DNA from: Actinomadura graeca
Lineage (GTDB): Bacteria > Actinomycetota > Actinomycetes > Streptosporangiales > Streptosporangiaceae
DNA length: 64,000 nucleotides
Direction of reading: 5' to 3'
Assembly (NCBI RefSeq): GCF_019175365.1
Contig: NZ_CP059572.1
Span: forward strand, 4,402,001 to 4,466,000
Shown here: positions 54,803 through 63,792 of the stretch, one piece after another
How the letters are laid out: every line of letters starts with the position of its first letter
Position numbering within the stretch: position 1 is the stretch's first letter
Position numbers and translations under genes: made by a program
Notes under the pieces: model-generated
Database searches by the model: none
What the model was told of the DNA's origin: nothing
The model's input: the letters and a program-made list of their open reading frames with translations, nothing else

Positions 54803-54849
54803 CCCGCCCGACCGCCGCCCTGCCCACCGGCCGCCGCGCCGACCGGCGT

Positions 54850-55896
54850 CTAGCCGACCACCTCGCCGGTCTCGTTGCCGAAGCGGTCGCGCATGGCGGT
54901 CGGCACGATCTCGACGGTGAGGCCGGGCAGCGACCGGACGGGCCGACTGCCCGCCGTCGGGCGCAGGGTGTCGGCGAGGTCGTCCAGGGCAAGGGGCGGG
55001 ACATGCACCACGAGCTCGCCCTCGCCCGGCTCCTCCACCGCGAACGCGTCCGACGGCCGGAACGCCAGCAGCGTCTCCTCGGTCTGGAGGAGCAGCTCGC
55101 GGCCGAACGGGAGCCGCCCGCGCAGGGACTCGGCGACGGCCTGGGCCTGGAGCGCCCCGAGCCTCAGCGTCGTCAGCCCGGCGCCCCGGTCCCAGTGGGC
55201 GGTGGTCACGTACAGCAGGCCGCTGTTCGAGCCGTCCCGCTCGATGCCCTCCCGGACGGTCCGCGCCACCTCCGGGCGGGCGAGCAGGGACCGCCGGTCG
55301 ACGTCGGTGACGAACAGGGGCAGGTGGGGGGCGAGCGCCTCCATGAACGCTGCCGCGTTCCACTGGCGGACGGCCTCGTACTCCTCCATCGTGAGGCCCA
55401 CGACCTGGAGGAACTTCAGGCGCCCGTGCGGCGTGGGGATCTCGGGCAGCTCGGGGTCGAGGACGAACGCGACGGCGCGGATGTGGGAGTCCTCACGCTC
55501 GGCGGCGATCGGCCCGTTGACGCTCATGTGGTGGCCGGCCTCGAACCAGTTGCCCGAGTGGAACACGTACCGGCCGAGGTTCTGCAGCAGGTTCGCCGCC
55601 CAGACCGGCGGCGTCTCCTCGGCCGGGTCGCGGACGAGCCGGAACGTGAACTCGAACCCCCAGCCCGACTCCTCCGGGTCGCTGGTCTCCTGCTTGGAGT
55701 AAAGCTCGGACATGCCGTAGGAGACGAAGTGCCAATGCGGCACCGGCTCCGCCCGCGGGTAGACGCTGATGCCGTCGAGCGGGTCGGGGCCGCCGAGCGA
55801 CCACTTCCGCACGGTGCCGAGATGGTAGGGCCCGACGTTCCCGTAGAGGGACCGGAGCGCGGCGTCGATGGCGTCCCAGCCGGGGGTCTCGTCCAT
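54850..55896 (-). CDS. Suppressor-of-fused (SUFU) domain protein
   Basis: The 348-residue protein has the SUFU fold: 'DAIDAALRSLYGNVGPYHLG', 'DPLDGISVYPRAEPVPHWHF', 'YGMSELYSKQETSDPEESGW' and 'FEFTFRLVRD'. 'GHHMSVNGPIAAEREDSHIR' follows. Bacterial SUFU proteins occur often as immunity proteins of polymorphic toxins or alone. No toxin gene is seen here. ATG 55896 has TATGGT seven bases ahead (leaderless). Confidence 0.85.
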   Translation of the reverse strand: MDETPGWDAIDAALRSLYGNVGPYHLGTVRKWSLGGPDPLDGISVYPRAEPVPHWHFVSYGMSELYSKQETSDPEESGWGFEFTFRLVRDPAEETPPVWAANLLQNLGRYVFHSGNWFEAGHHMSVNGPIAAEREDSHIRAVAFVLDPELPEIPTPHGRLKFLQVVGLTMEEYEAVRQWNAAAFMEALAPHLPLFVTDVDRRSLLARPEVARTVREGIERDGSNSGLLYVTTAHWDRGAGLTTLRLGALQAQAVAESLRGRLPFGRELLLQTEETLLAFRPSDAFAVEEPGEGELVVHVPPLALDDLADTLRPTAGSRPVRSLPGLTVEIVPTAMRDRFGNETGEVVG

Positions 55897-55903
55897 GAAG
55901 ATC

Positions 55904-55909
55904 ACCATA
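55904..55909 (-). promoter_or_regulatory. -10 box TATGGT of leaderless SUFU gene
   Basis: On the minus strand TATGGT ends seven bases before ATG 55896. Confidence 0.45.
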
Positions 55910-56185
55910 GTGGCGGGGTACGGACGCCCACGTCCGGGCGCCGAATTTGCCCGCGAGGCCGAACCTTTGCGAAGCGCCGGGTATCTAAGCGGGCAGACAA
56001 GCGCCGAGGTGGCGCGGGTAGGACACCCCACACCCGGCTCGATGGTTTACTTGGGACGCGTTGGCGCAGAGGGGGGACACCGTTCGGCGCTCGGCCCTTG
56101 TGATCCGCCGTAGTCCCACTTGATCCGGTAGACACCTCGAACCGGTGAAAACCGTTGACCGCACCCGAGAAGGAGTAAGGCGGAG

Positions 56186-57478
56186 ATGAGCATGGGCCAT
56201 GAGGTTCGCTACCGCGTGCGCGGAGGCCGTCAGCTGCACGGCACCGTTTTCATCCAGGGGGCCAAGAACGCCGTCCTGCCGATGATCGGAGCCTCGCTGA
56301 TGGCGTCCAGGGGCCGCACGGTCCTGCGGAACGTCCCGATCATCGAGGACGTGCGGCGCGCGGTGGAGCTCGCCCGGGCCATCGGCGCCAAGGCCGAGCT
56401 GCACGAGACCGAGCGGACGCTGGTGATCGACGCGTCCTCGCTCAGCACGCCGGTGCTCCCCGCCGACATCGCGTCCCGGTTCCGCGGGTCGTTCCTGTTC
56501 GTCCCGGCGCTGCTGCACCGGCTCGGCGAGGCCGTCATCGAGGGCGTCGGCGGCTGCAACCTCGGCAGCCGCAACCTGGACTTCCACTACAACGGCTTCA
56601 AGCGGATGGGCGCCACGGTCACCGAGCACGTGGCCGACAACGGCGACGGCATCATCCACATCAAGGCCGGTGACCTGCGCGGCGGCACGCTGTACTGCGA
56701 CACCCCGTCCCACACCGGCACCGAGAACCTGATCATGGCGGCGGCGCTGGCCCAGGGCACCACGCTGATCAAGAACGCGGCGCTGGAGCCCGAGGTGCTG
56801 GACAACATCGCGATCCTCCAGGCGATGGGCGCCCGGATCAGCGGCGGCGGCACCGGGTTCATCACCGTCGAGGGCGTGGACGAGCTGACCGCCGTCGAGC
56901 ACACCGTGATGCCCGACCGCATCGACACGGGCGTGTTCGTGATGGCCGCCGCGATCACCGGCGGCGACCTGAACCTCGTCGGCGCCACGCTGGAGCACCT
57001 CGGGGTCGCCGCGGACAAGCTGGAGCAGATGGGCGTCGAGTTCCACCAGCAGGGCGCCGTCCTCCAGGTCCGCCGCGAGCGGACGCTCCGCCCGATCAAC
57101 GTCATCACCGACGAGTACCCCGGCTTCGCCACCGACCTCCAGTCGCCGATCATGGCGCTGTCCTGCCTGGCCGAGGGCCCGTCCTACATCTACGAGCGGA
57201 TCTTCGACGGGCGGTTCAAGCTGGCCCACGAGCTCGGCAGGATGGGCGCCGACATCGAGGTCGACGGCAACCGCGCCAAGGTGAACGGGCCTCGCGTCCT
57301 GCGCGGCGCCGAGGTCGAGGCCCACGACCTGCGCTGCGGCAGCGCGCTCGTCCTGGCCGGCCTCGCCGCCGAGGGCGAGACCACCATCACCTCCGCCTAC
57401 TACCTCGACCGGGGCCACGCGCACACCGCCGAGCGCCTCTCGCAGCTCGGCGCCGACATCGTCCGCGAGGCCGCCTGA
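56186..57478 (+). CDS. murA: UDP-N-acetylglucosamine 1-carboxyvinyltransferase
   Basis: The 430-residue EPSP-synthase-fold enzyme starts peptidoglycan precursor synthesis. It has 'GAKNAVLPMIGASLMASRGR', the fosfomycin-loop cysteine in 'EGVGGCNLGSRNLDFHYNG', 'TDLQSPIMALSCLAEG' and 'RCGSALVLAGLAAEGETTIT'. The loop differs from the common GGCAIGxR, so this may be a second, divergent MurA paralogue rather than the housekeeping copy. GGAG precedes the ATG. The 289-base interval before it holds no other gene. Confidence 0.85.
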   Translation: MSMGHEVRYRVRGGRQLHGTVFIQGAKNAVLPMIGASLMASRGRTVLRNVPIIEDVRRAVELARAIGAKAELHETERTLVIDASSLSTPVLPADIASRFRGSFLFVPALLHRLGEAVIEGVGGCNLGSRNLDFHYNGFKRMGATVTEHVADNGDGIIHIKAGDLRGGTLYCDTPSHTGTENLIMAAALAQGTTLIKNAALEPEVLDNIAILQAMGARISGGGTGFITVEGVDELTAVEHTVMPDRIDTGVFVMAAAITGGDLNLVGATLEHLGVAADKLEQMGVEFHQQGAVLQVRRERTLRPINVITDEYPGFATDLQSPIMALSCLAEGPSYIYERIFDGRFKLAHELGRMGADIEVDGNRAKVNGPRVLRGAEVEAHDLRCGSALVLAGLAAEGETTITSAYYLDRGHAHTAERLSQLGADIVREAA

Positions 57479-58259
57479 CCGCGGGTTCGAGAGCCGGTTC
57501 GAGGACCGGTTCGAGGGCGGGTCCGCGCGGCCGGGCCGAATCGGCTCACGGCCGTCCGGACCCGCCGCGCCGGGGCCGCGGGGGGTGACCCGGGTCCCGG
57601 CGCGGCGGCACGGAGAGTCATGGCCGACCGGGTGGTCATCCTCGGTCCGGCAAACGGCCGCAAGTGGCCGGGGGTGGCCGCCGAACCTGACCAACTTCGC
57701 CGTTGGTCCTTACCGCCGCTGTCACCCCCCACTCCAAAATCCTTCAGCATGGTGTCACCCCGCCACTACGCATAGCTGCGGGGTGAGGGTTCTCTGTCTC
57801 CCCTGGCGTCCTTCTGACCTGGGATGTAATCTCTGGAACGCTCCCGGTGTGCACGACCGTAACGCGGTAAAAAATCACCGCTCCGGAGCGTGAGGGCCCT
57901 CCGAACGGATCACTCGTCTTTCCGGGCGTCCGGGCAACAGTACGTTCGATTTTCGGCCCGTGCGTAAACCAAAACCACATCGCGGGGGTCCCTTGTGTGC
58001 ACAACAGCGTCAGGGAAGCCCTCTAGCGGTGTTTTCGGGTCTTGTTTTTCAACTTCGGACGACCGAAGATGCAGGATCAAGGCTGGCCGAATGGTGACAA
58101 ATTACTGACCAGGGGGTCGCGTAGGTTACTTTTTCGCCGCACTCTTGATTCGATTTCGCGTCTGGGCGTCACACATCGTCGCCCTGACCCGATCTGCCCA
58201 CTGAGGAACGAATCGCACGGGAACTGCGGTGCTGGGTCAGAAGGCAGGGGCGACAAGCC
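57479..58259. other. Long AT-richer gene-free interval
   Basis: No gene is supported across about 780 bases, the longest empty stretch in the window. CACCCCGC (57756-57763) and GCGGGGTG (57778-57785) form a hairpin with a 14-base loop. From about 57720 to 58180 GC is clearly lower than elsewhere. There is a TGTGCACA palindrome near 57995. It likely holds the promoter and a long 5' leader of the regulator at 58349. Confidence 0.5.
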
Positions 58260-58352
58260 ATGAGTCAACCGTTGGGCGAAGCGTGCGTGAACGCGTGGCC
58301 GGGGCCGGGGCCCCGCCGAGAGGATGGACCGGAAGCGAGCGATCATCGATGA
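58260..58352 (+). CDS. 30-codon ORF overlapping the next regulator gene
   Basis: ATG 58260 opens a 30-codon frame ('MSQPLGEACVNAWPGPGPRR' then 'EDGPEASDHR') whose TGA (58350-58352) overlaps the ATG at 58349 as ATGA. AGGGG lies about nine bases upstream of its start, whereas the 58349 ATG has only a distant SD. That is the usual arrangement for a leader that couples translation. Function is unknown. Confidence 0.5.
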   Translation: MSQPLGEACVNAWPGPGPRREDGPEASDHR

Positions 58353-59680
58353 CGGCCGCACGAACGGGATCGGTCACACCCGATCTCACGATCGGCGTCG
58401 TTGGCCCGCATGACCTTGTCGAGAGGGTCATGCTGATGGGCCACGGCCCCACCCCGGTACCGAGCCGGCTGGTGGCTGCCGCATATCGGGACGAACAGGA
58501 AGCGGCCGACAAGGTCGTACGGCTGGGCTCGGGCGTGGACGTCTGTCTGTTCGCCAGCCCGGTGCCGTACGACTTCGCCCGCAAGGCGGGCGTGCTGACC
58601 ATGCCGGCCACCTACGTCCCGTTGAACGGCGCCGCACTGCAGGGCGCGCTGCTGCGCGCCTCCCTCGACGAACGATTCGACCCGTCCCGCGTGAGCATCG
58701 ACGTGCTCGGCCGGGCCGAGGTCGAGGAGGCGTACGCCGAGATCAGCCTGGGCACCGAGCAGGTGCACCTGCGCGAGGAGGCGGCCGGGCCGGGAACGCT
58801 CGCCGCCTTCCACGAGCGGCTGTGGCGGCGCGGCGCGACGACGGTCGCGATGACCTGCGTCCACGCGACGGCGGAGCGGATGGAGATGGCGGGCGTGCCC
58901 ACCATCAGGGTCCGCCCGACCGGCGCGGCCATCCGCAGCTCGCTCCAGACGGCGGCGCTGCTCGGCGCCCACCACCGCCTGGAGGAGTCGCAGCTGGTCG
59001 TCGTGCTCGTGGACGTCCCGACGCTCCGCGAGACGCCGCGCCGCGTCACACCGCGCTACTGGCGGGACGAGCTGAAGCTGGCGCTGCACCGGGTGCTGCT
59101 CCAGGAGGCGCACCGGATGAACGCGTCGGTGTGGCCGCTGGACGACCACAGCTACCTGGTCATCGCCACGCGCGGCTCGGTCACCGCGTCCACCGAGGGC
59201 TTCCGGACGCCGCCGTTCGTCGAGCGCGTCCGCGAGGAGCTGGGCCTCGCCATCGAGGTCGGCATCGGCATGGGACGGACGGCGCACGAGGCGGAGAACC
59301 ACGCACGCGCGGCGCTGGCCCGGTCGCAGAGCTCGCAGCGGGCGCAGGGCTTCGCGCTCGACCGCGACGGCCGCGCGCTCGTCCCCGCGCCCCGCACGCC
59401 CCCGCGCAGCCAGCCGCAGGCCAAGCCCAAGGGCCTGGAGATCCTCGCGCGCCTCGCCGACAAGCTCGGCGACCAGGAGCAGCCGCTGATCGTGGACGCG
59501 GAGAACGCCGGCAAGATGCTCGGCGTCACCCCGCGCACCGCGCGCCGGCTGCTGCGCACCCTCGTCGAAGAGGGCCTCGCCTGGCCGCTCCCCCCGAACC
59601 GGACCCCGCAGCCCGGCCGCCCCCGGCAGCTCTACCGGCTGATCGTCGAGAAGCTCGGCCCGAAGGCCACCACGGGCTGA
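58349..59680 (+). CDS. Winged-helix regulator with nucleotide-cyclase-like domain
   Basis: The 443-residue protein has an N-terminal Rossmann-like sensor part ('LTIGVVGPHDLVERVMLMG') and a central domain with 'LGLAIEVGIGMGRTAHEAEN', like the GTP cyclohydrolase III/GGDEF-type fold. A C-terminal winged helix follows ('NAGKMLGVTPRTARRLLRTL' and 'VEEGLAWPLPPNRTPQ'). It is probably a nucleotide-sensing transcription regulator, a type known in actinomycetes. The catalytic GGDEF signature is absent. ATG 58349 is coupled to a 30-codon ORF. The interval upstream is long and AT-richer. Confidence 0.7.
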   Translation: MTAARTGSVTPDLTIGVVGPHDLVERVMLMGHGPTPVPSRLVAAAYRDEQEAADKVVRLGSGVDVCLFASPVPYDFARKAGVLTMPATYVPLNGAALQGALLRASLDERFDPSRVSIDVLGRAEVEEAYAEISLGTEQVHLREEAAGPGTLAAFHERLWRRGATTVAMTCVHATAERMEMAGVPTIRVRPTGAAIRSSLQTAALLGAHHRLEESQLVVVLVDVPTLRETPRRVTPRYWRDELKLALHRVLLQEAHRMNASVWPLDDHSYLVIATRGSVTASTEGFRTPPFVERVREELGLAIEVGIGMGRTAHEAENHARAALARSQSSQRAQGFALDRDGRALVPAPRTPPRSQPQAKPKGLEILARLADKLGDQEQPLIVDAENAGKMLGVTPRTARRLLRTLVEEGLAWPLPPNRTPQPGRPRQLYRLIVEKLGPKATTG

Positions 59681-59788
59681 CACCACCGCCCCCGGGCACG
59701 TGCCGGTCCGGGGGCGTGCGGCTTCGGCCGGCTGCGAGCCCGGCCCGCGGGCCGGGCGACGGCGCCGCCGACGGGAGCGGCCGCAGGG

Positions 59789-60868
59789 TCAGCCGCGGTG
59801 CCGGAAGGCCCGCGCGACGGCCAGGAAGGCGTCGTTCTCCTCCGGGGAGCCGATCGAGACGCGGGCGCCCTCACCGGCGAAGGGGCGGACGCTCACCCCC
59901 TGCGCGGCGCACGCCTCCGAGAACTCCGTCGTCCGGTCGCCGAGCCGCAGCCAGACGAAGTTCGCCTCGGTGGGCGGCACCGTCCAGCCGTCCTCGACGA
60001 GCCCGCGGCGGACGCGGTCGCGCTCCTTCACGGTCCCCTCGACCCGCGCCAGCAGCTCGTCGGTCGCCGCGAGCGAGGCGACGCCCGCGACCTGCGCGAC
60101 GGAGTTGACGCAGAACGGCAGGAACGCCTTGCGGACCGCCGCCGCCACCACCGGGTGGCCCACGAGGTAGCCGATCCGCAGGCCCGCGAGCCCGTACGCC
60201 TTGGAGAAGGTGCGGAGGATCGCCAGGTTCGGCCGGTCGCCGTACAGGGTGAGGCCGTCGGGGACCTCGTCGTCCCGGACGTACTCGCGGTACGCCTCGT
60301 CCAGCACGACCAGGCAGTCCTCGGGGACGCGGTCCAGGAACGCCTCGATCTCGGCGCGGCGGACGATCGTCCCGGTCGGGTTGTTCGGGTTGCAGACGAA
60401 GACCAGCCGGGTGTGGGGGGTGATCGCGTCGGCCATCGCGGCGAGGTCGTGCGTCTCGTCCCGCAGCGGCACCTGGACGGACGTCGCGCCCGACAGCGCC
60501 ACCAGCAGCGGGTACGCCTCGAACGAGCGCCACGCGTAGACGATCTCCGCGCCGGGCTCGGCGACGGCCTCCAGGAGCATCTGCGAGACGCCCACCGACC
60601 CGCAGCCCACCGTCACGTGGTCGGCCGGGACGCCGCAGTGGGAGGCGATCGCCTCGGTGAGCGCCGTGGCGTTGTTGTCGGGGTAGCGGTTGACGTCCCG
60701 CGCGGCCTCCCCGATCGCGTCCAGGACCGACGGCAGCGGCCCGTGCGGCGACTCGTTGGACGACAGCTTGAACGAGCGCCCCTCGGGCGACACCACGACC
60801 TTCCCGGGCTTGTAGGCCACGAACCGGTCGAGGACGGAGCGGAAGCGGGGAGTGGTGACTTCGGACAC
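59789..60868 (-). CDS. HisC-type PLP aminotransferase
   Basis: The 359-residue fold-type I aminotransferase has '[20 protein letters not shown]', '[20 protein letters not shown]', '[11 protein letters not shown]' and the PLP lysine in '[18 protein letters not shown]'. It fits histidinol-phosphate or aromatic amino-acid aminotransferases (HisC/Pat). No his genes are adjacent, so Pat is as likely. GTG 60868 has GGAGG seven bases upstream. An upstream ATG at 60889 is less likely. Confidence 0.88.
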   Translation of the reverse strand: MSEVTTPRFRSVLDRFVAYKPGKVVVSPEGRSFKLSSNESPHGPLPSVLDAIGEAARDVNRYPDNNATALTEAIASHCGVPADHVTVGCGSVGVSQMLLEAVAEPGAEIVYAWRSFEAYPLLVALSGATSVQVPLRDETHDLAAMADAITPHTRLVFVCNPNNPTGTIVRRAEIEAFLDRVPEDCLVVLDEAYREYVRDDEVPDGLTLYGDRPNLAILRTFSKAYGLAGLRIGYLVGHPVVAAAVRKAFLPFCVNSVAQVAGVASLAATDELLARVEGTVKERDRVRRGLVEDGWTVPPTEANFVWLRLGDRTTEFSEACAAQGVSVRPFAGEGARVSIGSPEENDAFLAVARAFRHRG

Positions 60869-60941
60869 CGTTGTCCTCCAGGTGAACATGGGTGGTCGCT
60901 ACCAGCCTACGGACCCGTCCGCGGGCCCGTCCGGGCGGCGT

Positions 60942-61229
60942 CTACCGCCCGGCGGCCCTCCGCATCATCCAGCAGACCGCCACAATCCGGACGAATTCCC
61001 AGTCCCGGGTGCTGTGCGGCCACCAGCCCCGCTTGAAGGCGTCCTCGGCGAAGCCCCGCAGGTAGCGCATGAGCTCGTCCTCACCGGGGGTGCCGAGCTC
61101 GTCCCGCAGGGTGGCCACGTGCTGGTCCACGGCGGCCGCCAGCCCCGGCGAATCCGCCATCTCGGCGACGCCGGCATCGCCGATGTCCCGGACGAGCAGT
61201 CCCAACACTTCGGACGAGTCACCGTTCAT
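60942..61229 (-). CDS. Small helical protein of unknown function
   Basis: The 95-residue protein reads 'EVLGLLVRDIGDAGVAEMAD' and 'YLRGFAEDAFKRGWWPHSTR', ending 'FVRIVAVCWMMRRAAGR'. It is helical and weakly acidic with three tryptophans. No family is recognised. ATG 61229 has TAGGTT eight bases upstream (leaderless). It lies between the aminotransferase and the Nudix gene, same strand. Confidence 0.6.
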   Translation of the reverse strand: MNGDSSEVLGLLVRDIGDAGVAEMADSPGLAAAVDQHVATLRDELGTPGEDELMRYLRGFAEDAFKRGWWPHSTRDWEFVRIVAVCWMMRRAAGR

Positions 61230-61237
61230 ACGGTGAG

Positions 61238-61243
61238 AACCTA
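61238..61243 (-). promoter_or_regulatory. -10 box TAGGTT of a leaderless transcript
   Basis: On the minus strand TAGGTT ends eight bases before ATG 61229. Confidence 0.4.
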
Positions 61244-61279
61244 GCAACGCGCCCGTCATGCTCGGGACATCGACCCAGG

Positions 61280-61969
61280 TCAGCCCACCCGGCGCTCCGG
61301 TGGGGGGCGCAGCATCGGCGGGCGGAGCTGCTCGGCGTCGCCCCGCCCGTACAGCCGCGCCGGGCGGCCCCCGTCGCGGGTCGTCGTCCGCTCGGTGGGG
61401 ACGAGGAACCGGTCCGCTCCGGTGACCTTCCGGTGGAAGTTCCGCGGGTCCAGGACGGTGCCCCAGACGATCTCGTACACGCGCCGCAGCTCGGCCACCG
61501 TGAACTCGGGCGGGCAGAACGCCGCGGCCAGCGACGTGTACTCCAGCTTGGCCCTGGCCCGCTCCACGCCGTCGCACAGGATCCTGCGGTGGTCGAACGC
61601 GGCGCGGTCGTGGTGGATGAGGTCGTCCACGGCCGTCCACAGCACCTGCGCGCGGCTGGAGGCGGGCAGGTCGGGGGCGAGGCCCAGGTAGGCGACGCTC
61701 ACCACGCGCTGCCGGGGGTCGCGGTCGGGGTAGCCGTAGGTGGCGAGCTGCTCCAGGTGGATCCGCACGTCCGCCAGTCCCGCCCGCTCGGCCATCAGCC
61801 GGGACGCCGCGACGGGCAGGTCCTCGTCCAGCTGGATGAACCCGCCGGGCAGCGACCACGCCTCGTCGTAGGGCGCCCGGTCCCGCCGCCACATCAGCGC
61901 GCAGAGCCGCTGCTCCCTCACGGTGAGGACGACGAGGTCGACGGTGACGGCGAGCCGCGGCACGGACAT
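61280..61969 (-). CDS. NrtR-type Nudix regulator with degenerate Nudix box
   Basis: The 229-residue protein has an N-terminal Nudix fold ('AWSLPGGFIQLDEDLPVAAS' then 'RLMAERAGL') and a C-terminal winged helix ('FTVAELRRVYEIVWGTVLDP' and 'RNFHRKVTGADRFLV'). Two catalytic glutamates of the Nudix box REUxEE are replaced (RLMAER), so hydrolysis is unlikely. This is the NrtR/SdrR-like class that senses ADP-ribose or related nucleotides. No NAD gene is adjacent. ATG has TAGACT six bases ahead. Confidence 0.82.
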   Translation of the reverse strand: MSVPRLAVTVDLVVLTVREQRLCALMWRRDRAPYDEAWSLPGGFIQLDEDLPVAASRLMAERAGLADVRIHLEQLATYGYPDRDPRQRVVSVAYLGLAPDLPASSRAQVLWTAVDDLIHHDRAAFDHRRILCDGVERARAKLEYTSLAAAFCPPEFTVAELRRVYEIVWGTVLDPRNFHRKVTGADRFLVPTERTTTRDGGRPARLYGRGDAEQLRPPMLRPPPERRVG

Positions 61970-61975
61970 GGGGGA

Positions 61976-61981
61976 AGTCTA
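61976..61981 (-). promoter_or_regulatory. -10 box TAGACT of leaderless Nudix regulator gene
   Basis: On the minus strand TAGACT ends six bases before ATG 61969. Confidence 0.45.
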
Positions 61982-62050
61982 TGGCGGTGCCGCCATGACG
62001 AAGGCCCTGCCGGAGAGACCGGCAGGGCCCGGATGGCGTGGCAGAGGGGC

Positions 62051-63406
62051 TCAGTCCTTCTCGGGGGTCTCCAGGGGGACCGTGGGGAGGGAGGGGGTGG
62101 ACGGGACGGAGCCGTTCCGGCCCCCGCCGTCCTGGCCGCCGCCGTTCATCCCGGCCAGCAGCTGACGGGCGACGCCGAGGCCGGCGCCGCCGAGGGTGAG
62201 GGCCTTGGCGAGCATGTCCTCGACGCCCTCGGCGCCGTTCAGGACGACCATGTTGTCGACGTTGCCGAACACCCGCGCGCCGGCCTCGACGATCTCGGGC
62301 CACTGCTCGGCGAGCTGCTGGGCGATGACCGCGTCGGTGTTGTGGGCGAGGGCGTCCGCGCGGGCCTTGATGGCCTCGGCCTCGGCGAGGCCCTTGCGGC
62401 GGATCGCGTCGGCCTCCGCCTCACCGAGCAGGCGGGTGGCCTCGGCCTCCCGCTGCGCCCTGAGCTGGATCTCGGTGGCGGCGGCCTGGGCCTGGGCGAT
62501 GCGCTGCTCGCGGTCGGCCTCGGCCAGCTTCACCTGCTCGTACGCGCGGGCGTCGGCCGGCTTGCGGACCTCGCTCTCCAGCCGCTTCTCGGTCCGCTCG
62601 GCCTCCAGCTCGGCGTTGCGGGTCTCCTTGAGGATGACCTCCTGCCGGGCCTGCTGCGCGGCCTGGCTGACCTGGCCCTCGTACTCGGCCTTCTTGATCT
62701 CGGTGTCCCGGATGACCGCCGCGTTCTCGCGCAGGGCCTCCTGCTCGCGCTGGGTGGCCTCCTGGTCGCGCTCGGCCTCGGCGATGCGGGCGACGGAGGC
62801 GACCCGGGCGGCGTGCGGACGGCCGAGGTTGGTGATGTAGCCGGTCTCGTCGTCGATCTCCTGGATCTGGAGGGAGTCCACGACGAGGCCGAGCTTGCTC
62901 ATCTCGTCGGCGGCGGAACCGCGGGTCTCGCTGGTGAGGCGCTCGCGGTTGAGGATGAGGTCCTCGACGGTGAGGCCGCCGATGATCGAGCGGAGGTGGC
63001 CGGTGAACAGCTCGTGGATCGCGCCGTCCATGGAGCCCTGCTGCTCCAGGAAGCGGCGGGCCGAGTTGGCGATCGAGACGAAGTCGTCGCCGACCTTGTA
63101 GATGACGACGCCGCGGACCTTGACCGGGATGCCCTGCTGGGTGACGCAGTTGACCTCCAGGTTGGCGGCGCGGCTGTCGAGCCGGAGCCTGCGGGCGACC
63201 TGGAAGCCGGGCAGCACCGAGGTGCCCTTGCCCGTCACGATCTTGAATCCGAGGCTGTCCACGCCGTCGATGGGCTTGGACCTCGCGCCCAGCCCGGAGA
63301 TGATCAGGGCCTCGTTGGGCTCGGCGACCCGCCAGACCATCTTGAACAGCACGACCAGCACGATGACGGCGACGACCACGGCGATCGCCGCGACGACCAC
63401 GGGCAT
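62051..63406 (-). CDS. Flotillin-like SPFH-domain protein
   Basis: The 451-residue membrane scaffold protein has an N-terminal hydrophobic anchor ('VVVAAIAVVVAVIVLVVLF'), an SPFH domain ('RVAEPNEALIISGLGARS' to 'LVVDSLQIQEIDDETGYITN') and a long Ala/Glu-rich coiled coil. A Gly/Pro-rich tail follows. Flotillins organise membrane microdomains. GAGGAGG is upstream of the ATG. The NfeD-like gene upstream on the same strand is its usual partner. Confidence 0.9.
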   Translation of the reverse strand: MPVVVAAIAVVVAVIVLVVLFKMVWRVAEPNEALIISGLGARSKPIDGVDSLGFKIVTGKGTSVLPGFQVARRLRLDSRAANLEVNCVTQQGIPVKVRGVVIYKVGDDFVSIANSARRFLEQQGSMDGAIHELFTGHLRSIIGGLTVEDLILNRERLTSETRGSAADEMSKLGLVVDSLQIQEIDDETGYITNLGRPHAARVASVARIAEAERDQEATQREQEALRENAAVIRDTEIKKAEYEGQVSQAAQQARQEVILKETRNAELEAERTEKRLESEVRKPADARAYEQVKLAEADREQRIAQAQAAATEIQLRAQREAEATRLLGEAEADAIRRKGLAEAEAIKARADALAHNTDAVIAQQLAEQWPEIVEAGARVFGNVDNMVVLNGAEGVEDMLAKALTLGGAGLGVARQLLAGMNGGGQDGGGRNGSVPSTPSLPTVPLETPEKD

Positions 63407-63491
63407 TCGGCCTCCTCTCCCCTCGGACGCGGATGCGCGTTTTCCACTAGACGCAGGTGAGGGCCGATCGGTTCGCTTTCGGGTGATTTTC

Positions 63492-63701
63492 CTACGCGCC
63501 GAATGCGGGGGCCACGTAGACGGTGCGGGGCGGGTGGTACTCGACCACGACGATGATCGTCCCGACGCCGATCTCGTCGCGCGGGTCGACCGGATGGGCG
63601 TAGAACGCCTCGACGCCGCCGCGGACCGCGATCATGACCTCGCCGACCAGGCCCGGGCCGATCCTGCCGGTGACCCGGCCCTCCTTGCCGATCAAGGGCA
63701 C
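63492..63701 (-). CDS. NfeD-like OB-fold partner of flotillin
   Basis: A 69-residue product from GTG 63701 reads 'PLIGKEGRVTGRIGPGLVGE' and 'VEAFYAHPVDPRDEIGVGTI', ending 'VVVEYHPPRTVYVAPAF'. It is an OB-fold without membrane segments. NfeD-like proteins pair with flotillins. Alternative starts at 63734 (GTG) and 63752 (TTG) add residues without homology. A TAGCGT box 63757-63762 suggests transcription begins near the TTG. Confidence 0.7.
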   Translation of the reverse strand: MPLIGKEGRVTGRIGPGLVGEVMIAVRGGVEAFYAHPVDPRDEIGVGTIIVVVEYHPPRTVYVAPAFGA

Positions 63702-63792
63702 CCCCGCTGGCTCACGTGCTCGGTCGGCGGCCACGCCGGACGCGCCGCTCAACGGAACGCTATCCGCTGGACGTGACGCGCCGCGAACGCGA

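Noticed and set aside
57585..57893. 102-codon ORF in the long interval after murA
   Set aside because: Crosses a hairpin and low-GC DNA with random codon use. No homology signal.
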